From: an uncultured Verrucomicrobia subdivision 3 bacterium
GTDB lineage: Bacteria; Verrucomicrobiota; Verrucomicrobiae; Limisphaerales; UBA11358
Assembly (NCBI GenBank): GCA_903921455.1
Contig: CAIXPZ010000029.1
Span: 47,488-111,487, forward strand
Direction of reading: 5' to 3'
Length of the DNA: 64,000 nucleotides
Shown here in pieces: positions 36,354 to 43,631 of the stretch (positions are counted from its first letter, which is position 1; each line of letters opens with the position of its first letter). Position numbers and translations under genes: made by a program. The notes under the pieces were generated by a model, which made no database searches, was not told where the DNA came from, and saw only the letters and a program-made list of their open reading frames with translations.

Positions 36354-36566
36354 ATGGACTTTCTTTCTTTGGGTGCCAGCCTGTTAAGTGGCGGCGGCGG
36401 TGGTAGTGGCGGCGCTGCCGCGGCTGCCCCGGCTGGCCCTGTCACCTTTGGGAATGTCACACAAGGCGGGACGGGCGTTTCTAAAACTGTCGTGGTCGTC
36501 ATCGTGGCGGCGGCGGTTCTAATCATCGGCGGCGTTTTAATGTTCGCGTTTCGGCGCGGCAAATAA
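36354..36566 (+). CDS. 70-aa Gly-rich single-TM protein
   Basis: Starts MDFLSLGASLLSGG followed by a run of Gly and Ala, then a TM helix at about residues 45-66 (TVVVVIVAAAVLIIGGVLMF) and a basic end FRRGK. It shares the layout of its neighbours (36080 and 36570) although the sequences differ, suggesting a family of internal-membrane proteins. Confidence 0.6.
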   Translation: MDFLSLGASLLSGGGGGSGGAAAAAPAGPVTFGNVTQGGTGVSKTVVVVIVAAAVLIIGGVLMFAFRRGK

Positions 36567-36569
36567 CCT

Positions 36570-37007
36570 ATGGGATTACTCAGCGGCATCTTAGGCGGCG
36601 GCGGTGGTAGTGCGCCAAGCGCGACCAACACGCAGAACACCGCGACCACGAGCGGCTATGGCGTCTCGGCTCAGGGCAGTAAAAACACCCTCGGCAACAC
36701 GACGACGAGCGCCACCACCAAAAACGCCAACAAGGTCACGACCGGTAATACGACCGTTAGCGCAAAAGGAAACATCGCGTATAACACATACGGCGTGACC
36801 GCTGCCGACGTGGCCACCATCGGAACGGCCTTGTCTGGTGCCACTGGATCGGGCGGTAGTGGTTTCGGCCCCATGATTGTGACAACGCCTAGCCCCGGTG
36901 TCACGGCTGCCCTCGGCAACACTTCCACAATCAAGTGGGGACTGTTCGCCGTCATCGCGGCGGTTGGATTTGGTATCTATTTCTTTTTCTTTCGCAACAA
37001 ATCATGA
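36570..37007 (+). CDS. 145-aa Thr/Gly/Ala-rich protein with C-terminal TM
   Basis: Begins MGLLSGILGGGGGSAP and continues in a repetitive Thr/Asn/Ala-rich region (NTLGNTTTSATTKNANKVTT), with one TM helix near residues 122-140 (WGLFAVIAAVGFGIYFFFF) and a basic end. A stalk-like virion membrane protein is plausible. It overlaps the next start by 4 bp. Confidence 0.6.
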   Translation: MGLLSGILGGGGGSAPSATNTQNTATTSGYGVSAQGSKNTLGNTTTSATTKNANKVTTGNTTVSAKGNIAYNTYGVTAADVATIGTALSGATGSGGSGFGPMIVTTPSPGVTAALGNTSTIKWGLFAVIAAVGFGIYFFFFRNKS

Positions 37008-37615
37008 GCCAGCGCACCACCAACCTTTTAGCCAATGGCGCACCGCAGCAAGAAACGCTCGGCACGTTCAAATACCTTATCTTCCGCAAGGTCACGGCGG
37101 CTTGTAGCTATTCGCTCGACGGCAACGACTGGAAGCCGGTCACCAAAAACGACCGGCTAGGGCCATTGTCCAACTGTGACCGCATCTTTTTTCAGGCTAC
37201 CGCTGGCGTGGTTGCCTCGGTCACATTTGATTTTGACATTTTGCCCGTAAACGCTCAGGACACGGCCCAAAGCAACGCCTCAACCTACGCCATCGGCAAC
37301 CTCGGCATTGCCAACGGTGCGGCGGCTGCGGGCGGAAAGCCTGCCTGCACGGCGGCGGGCTTTCTGGCGATTACTGACGCGATGGCCTTTCCGATTCCCG
37401 GCACTGACAACGGCCATGGGCGGCAAATGATTACTTTCGCCGTCTCGAAAAATTCCCCCGCCTCTTTGAACGTGCTCGACGAAAACGGCTTTACGTTCAA
37501 GACCATGGACGCGGGCGATGATTTTGCCTACCCGACCGATGCCAAGTTTATCCTGTCTGGTGCCGGTGGCATTGCTTGGGTTTCTGTCGGTCAAATCTTT
37601 GTCAGAAACGTGTGA
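37004..37615 (+). CDS. 203-aa putative minor virion protein
   Basis: Starts MSQRTTNLLANGAPQQETLG. Residues 20-100 look like a beta-rich domain (FKYLIFRKVTAACSYSLDGN, VTFDFDILPVNAQD); a second beta-rich half ends GGIAWVSVGQIFVRNV. There is no signal peptide or TM. By position, it could be a vertex/penton or spike protein. It is coupled to the 145-aa gene upstream by ATGA and to the next gene by GTGA. Confidence 0.55.
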   Translation: MSQRTTNLLANGAPQQETLGTFKYLIFRKVTAACSYSLDGNDWKPVTKNDRLGPLSNCDRIFFQATAGVVASVTFDFDILPVNAQDTAQSNASTYAIGNLGIANGAAAAGGKPACTAAGFLAITDAMAFPIPGTDNGHGRQMITFAVSKNSPASLNVLDENGFTFKTMDAGDDFAYPTDAKFILSGAGGIAWVSVGQIFVRNV

Positions 37616-37800
37616 GCCGTTTTTTTCAAACACAGACGACCACCCTAAAACCAACCTGCCGCAGAAATCGGCGGGGCAATCAGGGCGGCGTCGGTTACAC
37701 CCAACCACCAGCCCCGGCAACGCCGCAGAATCCGGCGCTAGAGACTGAGGATAATTTTATTTTGACGGATGAAAACGGCAACCCGATAGGCGCAAATTAA
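37612..37800 (+). CDS. 62-aa protein with GTG start
   Basis: Starts at a GTG overlapping the previous stop (GTGA). The N-terminus is basic (CRRNRRGNQGG), the middle Pro-rich (YTQPPAPATPQNPALETED), and the C-terminus ends in a calcium-loop-like DENGNPIGAN. No fold is recognisable. Confidence 0.45.
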   Translation: MSRFFQTQTTTLKPTCRRNRRGNQGGVGYTQPPAPATPQNPALETEDNFILTDENGNPIGAN

Positions 37801-37803
37801 CCA

Positions 37804-38697
37804 ATGAAAAAACTCCTTTCTTTTTTACTCGCGGCGGTCACGCTCGCGGCCTCGGCACAAACCAACGTGGTCAAAGTGTCCGCGCTCCCCTCGGCAACCA
37901 CCCCGTTAGCCGGGACTGAAATTGTCCCGTTGAATCAGTCGGGCGCGACCAAGACGGCGACGGTTGCCCAAATCATCGCCTCAGCTGTCGCTCAGAACAA
38001 CGCCACGGCCTCGGCGCTGACGACCGCCAGCAACGCTTTAACCTCGGCGGTCACGACCACCAGCAACGCCCTGGCATCGGCGGTCACAGTTCAAACGGCG
38101 GCAAATCTTACGACAAGCAACCGCATGGTAACTGTGACCGCTGCTAACGCTTCGGCCATCACTGGGGCGAGCAACGCCATTACCGCGCTGCTTCCCGGTT
38201 ACTACCCGACCAACAACCCGTCTGGCTATCAGACGGCCTCCCAAGTTTCGACCATTGCCAACGGTGCGGCGGCGGCGGCGCTGGCTGGTGTGACCCAAAG
38301 CAACGGCGTTGCGAGCTTCGCGGCGGTCACGGCAACGAATGTCTTTTACAACGTCGTTGACCTCGGCGGCTTGACCAACACAGCCAGTCTCACCATTAAC
38401 GCATCGGCGGCGACAATTCAGCGTTTGACGGTCACGGCGACAAACAGCGGAACAAAAAACGCCACGCTGTCATTGTCCAACCTGTCGAGCGGCCAAAATG
38501 TTTACGTTCTAGTCCAGCGAACAGACTGGATTATCGGGGCGACCATGAATGTTGTTTTGCCTTCCGGCACGATCAACTTAAACAGCGGCGCGGCGACTTT
38601 CATATCTGTGCCAACGGGCAAAAGCTTGCTGCTGTCGTTCACCGTGCTCGGTTCAAGCCTTTCGTCAGTCGTCATGTCTGCCGCCTTGCAACAATGA
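37804..38697 (+). CDS. Secreted fibre-like protein, 297 aa
   Basis: A signal peptide (MKKLLSFLLAAVTLAASAQT) is followed immediately by VKVSALPSATTPLAGTEIVP and LNQSGATKTATVAQI, a motif usual at the start of phage fibre proteins. Residues 60-130 are helical Ala/Ser/Thr/Asn repeats (TTASNALTSAVTTTSNALAS), and the C-terminal 120 residues are beta-rich. A Sec signal on a virion-type protein is unexpected, and it heads a run of three such genes. Confidence 0.65.
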   Translation: MKKLLSFLLAAVTLAASAQTNVVKVSALPSATTPLAGTEIVPLNQSGATKTATVAQIIASAVAQNNATASALTTASNALTSAVTTTSNALASAVTVQTAANLTTSNRMVTVTAANASAITGASNAITALLPGYYPTNNPSGYQTASQVSTIANGAAAAALAGVTQSNGVASFAAVTATNVFYNVVDLGGLTNTASLTINASAATIQRLTVTATNSGTKNATLSLSNLSSGQNVYVLVQRTDWIIGATMNVVLPSGTINLNSGAATFISVPTGKSLLLSFTVLGSSLSSVVMSAALQQ

Positions 38698-39908
38698 AAA
38701 AGACTTTCTCCATTTTCTTTCTGCTGGTCACAGTTCGCGCATTTGCCCTGCTCGGCAACATCGGCGGCGGCCTGAGTGTCGGCAATTTTGCTTTCGACGG
38801 GGCACCGCTCACCCCCGACACGTTCACCAGTTCCAACAACATCGTGTCCGGCTCGTTTGACGAATACGGTGTTTTTCACGCGAAGAGCACGACGCCGCAA
38901 ACCTATTTTGGGGACATCGTTTACAACATTGACCCCAACAGTTTCACGGTCATTGGTGGCACGCTTTACAGCAAGGGACTGGCCAACGGCGGCTTTTATG
39001 CGTCCATGGTGACCAACTACCCGCCTGACACCTTTGCCACAAACACGACCATGCTCCTTGGCGCTGTGCCTAGCTATTTTGGATATGATGTTTATTTGCA
39101 AACGACCGCAACCGGGATGACGCTGCCGCAGGGCGGCGCTTACGTCATGGCGTCGTCTGACGGCGGCGCAACGTGGTTTTCTCACCCTACCAATGTTCCC
39201 TGCCTGGTTGAGTTGATGGATTCGACGGGCAGAAACGACTATTCGACCAACGTCGTCATTTATTCTTACGTCAATCCTTCGCAGGTTGGCTCGACGAATG
39301 ATTATTCAACTTCGACCATCTTTGTTGCGCCTGCCACTGATAACCGCTCGCCGGTCACTCTGTCACAGGCTGGCACCATCGCGGCGGCGGCTGTCCCCGG
39401 CTGGGCCAACTCCCCTGCCGTGGCTACCGTCAATCTGGCTGGCAAGTCGCTCGTGCTCGATAACGTCTGGAATGTGACGACCAAAAACGGGCAAATGATC
39501 TGGACGGCCAACGTTGGGACTTTCGCCACGTTCACCCCCGGCATAACCGCTGGCGCGCGCTCGGTTATCAACAGCATTTCGCTTTCCGGCACCAACCTAA
39601 CTTTTCAGGTCACAGCGGCGACGGTTCCAACCATGCAATACGTCACCAACATGACCTCGACCAGCTGGACAACGCTACCCGACCAGACGAATTGGCAGAG
39701 CGGCGGTTTTTGGTGGGTCATGGCCCCGACCGACCCGACTCAAAACCGCTTCTTCCGATCTGTGACGAGCGGCACCAACACCACGGCGGCAACGCTGGTG
39801 TTTAATGCGCAGTTGTCCTCGACCTTCATTTTTACCAATGCCCTTGGCGCTCGTTTCTCGCTCCAAGTGAACAGCACGACCAACGGTTTTGTTTTCATCC
39901 CGCAATGA
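38694..39908 (+). CDS. Secreted 404-aa protein of unknown function
   Basis: A signal peptide (MKKTFSIFFLLVTVRAFA) precedes a beta-rich protein. Residues about 45-210 form one domain with Thr/Asn-rich loops, and the last 90 residues include STSWTTLPDQTNWQSGGFWW and NRFFRSV, resembling the C-terminal module of secreted host proteins of this phylum. It overlaps both neighbours by 4 bp. Candidate surface or receptor-interaction protein. Confidence 0.6.
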   Translation: MKKTFSIFFLLVTVRAFALLGNIGGGLSVGNFAFDGAPLTPDTFTSSNNIVSGSFDEYGVFHAKSTTPQTYFGDIVYNIDPNSFTVIGGTLYSKGLANGGFYASMVTNYPPDTFATNTTMLLGAVPSYFGYDVYLQTTATGMTLPQGGAYVMASSDGGATWFSHPTNVPCLVELMDSTGRNDYSTNVVIYSYVNPSQVGSTNDYSTSTIFVAPATDNRSPVTLSQAGTIAAAAVPGWANSPAVATVNLAGKSLVLDNVWNVTTKNGQMIWTANVGTFATFTPGITAGARSVINSISLSGTNLTFQVTAATVPTMQYVTNMTSTSWTTLPDQTNWQSGGFWWVMAPTDPTQNRFFRSVTSGTNTTAATLVFNAQLSSTFIFTNALGARFSLQVNSTTNGFVFIPQ

Positions 39909-40855
39909 AAATTCTGGCGCTCATTCTGGCTTTGCTGGTCGTCAACTGTGACGCCGCGCAAATCTTTTTGACCACGGAAAGCACTGCGCCCCCGCAGGTC
40001 AATTCAAAGCTGCCTGCCGCCCTCCAATGGCTCGCCGTCAAGACTCCCGGCAACCTGCCTTGCCTGGTCTGGTCTAACGTGATGTCACAGACGAACAAAT
40101 CAGAGCGGCAATATGTGTCGTGGGATTCCATTTCCAACGTCGTCAGAAATACGAACTGCCTGATTTATCCGGCCTACGGTTCGACCGGCATTTTTCAAAC
40201 GTATCTGACGGGCGATGGTCACGGCGGCTTGTCTGGAAGCGGCGGCGTGCCTGGTGTTCTGGTCACACGTCGTCATGTCATCATTCGCGGCCATGATAAC
40301 GGCTGGGTGAATGTGGGGCAGACTAACGGAGTCTGGGGCACGCAGATTTTATTTTACGACCGCACCAACGGCGTATATGTGGCCACCGCTACCAACGCCC
40401 TTGGTCACGTTTACGACACGAATTATCCCGGTCTGGATTACTGCCTGATGTTCCTGACTGCCGATGTCCCCGCGAACATTGAGCCGGTGCCGCAGATTTA
40501 CGCCGCAGAGTATTTCGCCAAATACGCCTCGGCGCTCCCCGCCGTCAGTCCCTACACGCAACCGCTGGAAGCGTCGATCTATCCGGCCTGTGTTTCTTGG
40601 AGTGCTCCCGGCTTCCCGTCGTTTCTCAACGCGGGCGGGCCATGGGTGGGCGGCACGAGTGGCAGCCCCAACCTTTTGCTGATGCCGACTGCGACGGGAG
40701 AAACCCTGTTGATGTATTCAGGGCGCACGACCAGCGGCATTTCCGCGCAAATGCTCGCAGACATCGCGGCGCTCACTCGCACGGCTGGCCTAGACCCCAG
40801 CAACCCCGATTATCAACCGCAAATTGTGAGCCTGTCACAGTTCCCAAATTTATGA
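39905..40855 (+). CDS. Secreted trypsin-like serine protease candidate
   Basis: A 316-residue protein with a signal peptide (MKILALILALLVVNCDAA). A chymotrypsin-like triad is readable: His130 in TRRHVIIRGHD, Asp178 in GLDYCLMFL and Ser252 in the hallmark GGTSGSP. Spacing (48 and 74 residues) is plausible for the fold. The domain is flanked by Thr/Asn-rich segments. A late-expressed exported protease could serve lysis, envelope disruption or receptor processing; the role is inference. Confidence 0.6.
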   Translation: MKILALILALLVVNCDAAQIFLTTESTAPPQVNSKLPAALQWLAVKTPGNLPCLVWSNVMSQTNKSERQYVSWDSISNVVRNTNCLIYPAYGSTGIFQTYLTGDGHGGLSGSGGVPGVLVTRRHVIIRGHDNGWVNVGQTNGVWGTQILFYDRTNGVYVATATNALGHVYDTNYPGLDYCLMFLTADVPANIEPVPQIYAAEYFAKYASALPAVSPYTQPLEASIYPACVSWSAPGFPSFLNAGGPWVGGTSGSPNLLLMPTATGETLLMYSGRTTSGISAQMLADIAALTRTAGLDPSNPDYQPQIVSLSQFPNL

Positions 40856-41256
40856 GCCTACTACCTGACTGGTTAACTGGATACGACTCCGCCAACGCTG
40901 ACGCAGCGGCGGCGGCTGACGCTCAGTTGCAAGCCTCAAACGCCAGCCTTTACGGTGTCGGCGGCAAATACTACACCCCTTCAAATTGGGATGCGGTTCA
41001 AACGGACTACGCCACGCAAGCCCCCATTGGCGTTGCTGCGCAATCTGCTGCCATTGACCAAGCCTTTACCGACTCGCTAGACCAGTCTGCCCGCAGCATC
41101 GTTGGCGGGCCTCTCGGCGTGATTGGTGACATGATTAAGTCCATTTTCAAGGCTTTCCCGTGGTGGGTCTGGCTCGTGCTCGCCGCCGTGGCTTTCGCGT
41201 GGCTCGGCGGCTTCACCCTGTTACGCGGATCTCTGGCGAAAGGCAAAAAAGCATGA
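40852..41256 (+). CDS. 134-aa protein with C-terminal TM
   Basis: Residues 15-95 are a soluble Ala-rich, partly helical region. A TM helix spans residues 102-124 (FPWWVWLVLAAVAFAWLGGF) and a basic tail follows (RGSLAKGKKA). Starts and ends in ATGA overlaps. Likely a virion-membrane or lysis protein. Confidence 0.55.
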   Translation: MSLLPDWLTGYDSANADAAAAADAQLQASNASLYGVGGKYYTPSNWDAVQTDYATQAPIGVAAQSAAIDQAFTDSLDQSARSIVGGPLGVIGDMIKSIFKAFPWWVWLVLAAVAFAWLGGFTLLRGSLAKGKKA

Positions 41257-41408
41257 AGATTCCCGTCTGGCTCGCTTCCATCCTCGTTTCTGCCGTGCTC
41301 GGCTCGCAGGGCTGGCTTGTGCTCGCGGTGGTCGAACTCAAGACGGACATTGCCGCCGTCAAAGCTACTCTTTCCGTCCAACACGAAAACAACCTAGCCA
41401 ACAAATAA
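41253..41408 (+). CDS. 51-aa signal-anchored peptide
   Basis: A hydrophobic segment at residues 4-27 (PVWLASILVSAVLGSQGWLV) is followed by a short amphipathic helix (DIAAVKATLSVQHENNL). The layout is that of i-spanin or small holin-type peptides. It lies 2 bp before the next gene. Confidence 0.5.
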   Translation: MKIPVWLASILVSAVLGSQGWLVLAVVELKTDIAAVKATLSVQHENNLANK

Positions 41409-41410
41409 CC

Positions 41411-42061
41411 ATGAATAGCAATCAAATCGCCTCACTTGTCCGTTTAATCCTCAACTTCGTTTCGGGTGCCATCATCGCCTGGAGTGCGTCACACACGCAG
41501 CCAGCGAAGGATTTAAGCGCCTTTATTGTCCAGTTCATCAATGGACCGGACATGTTCGCGCTCGCCACTACGGGCGTTATGTGGCTGTGGGGTCACCTAA
41601 GCCACTCCGCAACGCCCCCGCCAGCTTCGCCGCCATCAACGCCACCCCTCCCGCTTTTAATAGCGATTGGCGCGGCGGCGCTCTTTATGACCGGCTGCGT
41701 CCCCCTAAAGCCGGGAGCGCGGGCCGTGGTCGTCAGAGCGGAGCAAAGTATCACGGTGGCCAATGCGACCTTTGACAGTGCCGTCCACATTGACGACGCC
41801 AACCGATCTTTTTTCCGAACGAACGCCCCCGCCTTTCACCAGTTCTGTGAATGGCTGCGCGTGCCCGTCGTCATGGTTCCATTGACCAACTCTTTACCTC
41901 GCGGCCTTGCCATCGTGGCCAGTGCTGACGCGGTAAAAGAAACCTACAAAGCCACCAACACGACCAACGCTTATGCTGCGCTCATTAACTCGCTCGCTAT
42001 TGTCGAGTCTGCTACGTCGCAGGCTCAAAAATTCATCCTCGAAACCTCAACCAAACACTAA
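41411..42061 (+). CDS. 216-aa multi-TM protein with internal lipobox-like motif
   Basis: Two TM helices (residues about 8-25 and 46-61), a Pro/Ser linker, then a third hydrophobic stretch (LPLLIAIGAAALFMTGC) ending in a lipobox-like Cys96. After it come 120 soluble, mostly helical residues (ADAVKETYKATNTTNAYAAL). It looks like a holin-like part joined to a lipoprotein-like part. No intermediate start is obvious. Lysis function is a guess from position and topology. Confidence 0.5.
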   Translation: MNSNQIASLVRLILNFVSGAIIAWSASHTQPAKDLSAFIVQFINGPDMFALATTGVMWLWGHLSHSATPPPASPPSTPPLPLLIAIGAAALFMTGCVPLKPGARAVVVRAEQSITVANATFDSAVHIDDANRSFFRTNAPAFHQFCEWLRVPVVMVPLTNSLPRGLAIVASADAVKETYKATNTTNAYAALINSLAIVESATSQAQKFILETSTKH

Positions 42062-42062
42062 A

Positions 42063-42422
42063 ATGCAAGCTGTCATTGCCCTGATTCTCGCCAACCTCCC
42101 CGCCATCATTTCAGCCGGTAAAGCCGGTTTCGACTTCATTCAATCGGTTCGCCAGTCCGCGCAACAAGCGGGCGAATGGACTGCCGACATGGAATTAGAG
42201 TTTCAATCCAAGCTCGCAGGGGAAGCCATTGACCCCGCGTGGCTGCCGGATGCCGCCGTCGAGACTGCCGCGCTGGTCACAGCCCCCGCACCTGGTAGGG
42301 GGATTCTGCCTGTGACATTTGAAGCGCCTCCCGTCGTCGCCTCGGCGGCGGTCACCTGTCCGATCTGCTTGAAAGAGTTGATTCCCGACCATCCCGCAAA
42401 TTGCAACTGCGTTTCTGCTTAA
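42063..42422 (+). CDS. 119-aa protein with N-terminal helix and C-terminal zinc ribbon
   Basis: The first 20 residues are hydrophobic (VIALILANLPAIISAGKAGF). Residues 30-85 are soluble with a Pro-rich linker, and the C-terminus has CPIC and CNC (CPICLKELIPDHPANCNC), which could bind zinc. It is the last plus-strand gene before the terminator. Function unknown. Confidence 0.55.
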   Translation: MQAVIALILANLPAIISAGKAGFDFIQSVRQSAQQAGEWTADMELEFQSKLAGEAIDPAWLPDAAVETAALVTAPAPGRGILPVTFEAPPVVASAAVTCPICLKELIPDHPANCNCVSA

Positions 42423-42451
42423 AGGCGGGTAGTTGGTTCCCGCCTTGCCCC

Positions 42452-42492
42452 GTCCCGTTGGCGTGTTGGTTCGCCAGCGGGACACTTCTTTT
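42452..42492 (+). terminator. Terminator of the rightward provirus genes
   Basis: A 12-bp stem (GTCCCGTTGGCG / CGCCAGCGGGAC, one G-T wobble) with an 8-base loop, followed by ACTTCTTTT. It lies 30 bp after the last late gene; a smaller hairpin (GGCGGG/CCCGCC) precedes it at 42424-42444. Confidence 0.7.
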
Positions 42493-42550
42493 GGGGAGGG
42501 TGACGACAGCGGGCGGGCAATCAAAGCGCCTTAAATCGAATCCTAGCGCG

Positions 42551-43342
42551 TCAAATTCGCACCCGCCCCGCCATTTCGCGGGAATGGGCGTCTGCAAGGT
42601 GAAAATACAACCTTCCCAGCAATGCGCCCCCGTCCTGATGCCCCAGCCAGCGGGCCACAGTGGGGACATCAACGCCGCTTTCGATGCACCGCGTAGCGAA
42701 CATGTGCCTCAGGTCGTGGTGAGCCAGCGGCGGCAATCCTGCCAGCTTGCAGGCCGTGGCTAGTGACCTCCTTGCCGCCTTTGCCGGCAAGATGTAGTCG
42801 CTCCGGCTGATTGCCCGCAACCGTTCTAAAGTGTCCTCGACGCCAGCCACAAAAGGGACGTGCCTGGGCTTCCCGTTTTTCGTCACACTTCCCGGTACCA
42901 TGATAAAATCTAAATGCACGTCACACCATTTGAGTTGCCTTGCCTCGTTTATCCGCAAGCCGGTTTGAGCGAGAAAACGCACGATCAACCCCGCGTGAGA
43001 CTTTGGGCGGTCGTCAAGCTCGTTTAAGAGCGTGCGGAATTGCATCTGTGACAAGTTTGCCCGCTCCTTTGGTTTGACCGGCCTCCAATGAAGCACGGCG
43101 GCGGCGGGAAAGTTGGCTTTCAACAGTGACACCATGGAGTTGAAACGCGGCGCTGAGTAGTGCGCGATTGACGGGAGAAAGTCTAAAATCTGCCTTTCCG
43201 TCACAGTTGAAACGTCCTGCTCGACATCCGGCCAACGCAGTAAAATTTGATTGGCAATGTCCGCGTAGTAAGTGCGTGTCCCTGACTTTACCGTTTGACC
43301 GCTGACGGTAAGCCACCGTTGAATTGATTCCCTAATGTTCAC
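42551..43342 (-). CDS. int: Tyrosine recombinase (integrase)
   Basis: A 263-residue integrase with the full catalytic set: Arg130 in TGLRINEARQL, Lys155 in VTKNGKPRHVPF, His209-x-x-Arg212 in HHDLRHMFATRC, His235 in WLGHQD and Tyr246 in GRLYFHL. A short SAM-like core-binding domain precedes it (residues 1-90). It faces inward, 133 bp from attR, as is usual for tRNA-targeting integrases. It should catalyse integration into and excision from tRNA-Thr(UGU). Confidence 0.95.
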   Translation of the reverse strand: MNIRESIQRWLTVSGQTVKSGTRTYYADIANQILLRWPDVEQDVSTVTERQILDFLPSIAHYSAPRFNSMVSLLKANFPAAAVLHWRPVKPKERANLSQMQFRTLLNELDDRPKSHAGLIVRFLAQTGLRINEARQLKWCDVHLDFIMVPGSVTKNGKPRHVPFVAGVEDTLERLRAISRSDYILPAKAARRSLATACKLAGLPPLAHHDLRHMFATRCIESGVDVPTVARWLGHQDGGALLGRLYFHLADAHSREMAGRVRI

Positions 43343-43362
43343 AACCGTAGGGTGATAAACGA

Positions 43363-43377
43363 TTTACAAAACTGCCA
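43363..43377 (-). promoter_or_regulatory. Inverted copy of the att core, likely integrase-binding site
   Basis: TTTACAAAACTGCCA is the exact reverse complement of the first 15 bases around the attR core (43473-43487), 96 bp away, between int and attR. A core-type or arm-type integrase site is the simplest reading. Confidence 0.6.
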
Positions 43378-43474
43378 ATCTTGGCGGGTTAATTTCCAAC
43401 ACTTTACAGCCAAAGCGATTAACAGTTGTGAAATGGAAAGCTGTATTTGTTGGGTTTTTGGCCGTTTCCGCGTG

Positions 43475-43527
43475 GCAGTTTTGTAAACTGCGGGTCGTCA
43501 GTTCAATCCTGACAGCTGGCTCCACTT
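43475..43527 (+). repeat. attR core (53 bp tRNA-Thr fragment)
   Basis: Identical to 28382-28434. It lacks the tRNA 5' part, so it is not a gene. The flanking host sequence 43528-43631 holds nothing recognisable. Confidence 0.95.
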
Positions 43528-43631
43528 TATTTGCAGTTTGCGACGGCTCCTGGCCGGCCTACTCTGTAAAAGGCGTTTTCTGATTCCCCGTTTTTCCTTT
43601 TCGCCCGCTCGCCTAGTGGTGCGCCCCAGTC

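Larger units (their letters stand above)
28382..43527. mobile_element. 15.1-kb provirus of a tailless, probably membrane-containing phage
   Basis: Bounded by perfect 53-bp repeats within and after tRNA-Thr(UGU), with a tyrosine recombinase at the right end. Inside are about 30 tightly packed, mostly plus-strand genes: early DNA-binding genes, a replication-initiator-like gene, an FtsK/HerA-type packaging ATPase of P9 size, a 358-aa capsid candidate, and at least six tiny single-TM proteins. There is no terminase, portal, tape measure or tail gene. That set fits the PRD1/PM2-type lineage. The family assignment is inference, because I cannot run structure or profile searches. Confidence 0.8.

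Noticed and set aside
36354..36566. Starting the 70-aa gene at the upstream in-frame codon at 36306
   Set aside because: It would overlap the previous gene by 41 bp and add a non-membrane leader; ATG 36354 lies 7 bp after the previous stop and gives a clean membrane protein.
28382..43527. Tailed-phage (Caudoviricetes) remnant or satellite
   Set aside because: No terminase, portal, HK97-like capsid, head-tail or tail gene can be read, while gene order is compact and undamaged.
43475..43527. Second tRNA-Thr gene at the right end
   Set aside because: Only the 3' part from the anticodon stem is present; there is no acceptor 5' strand or D arm.
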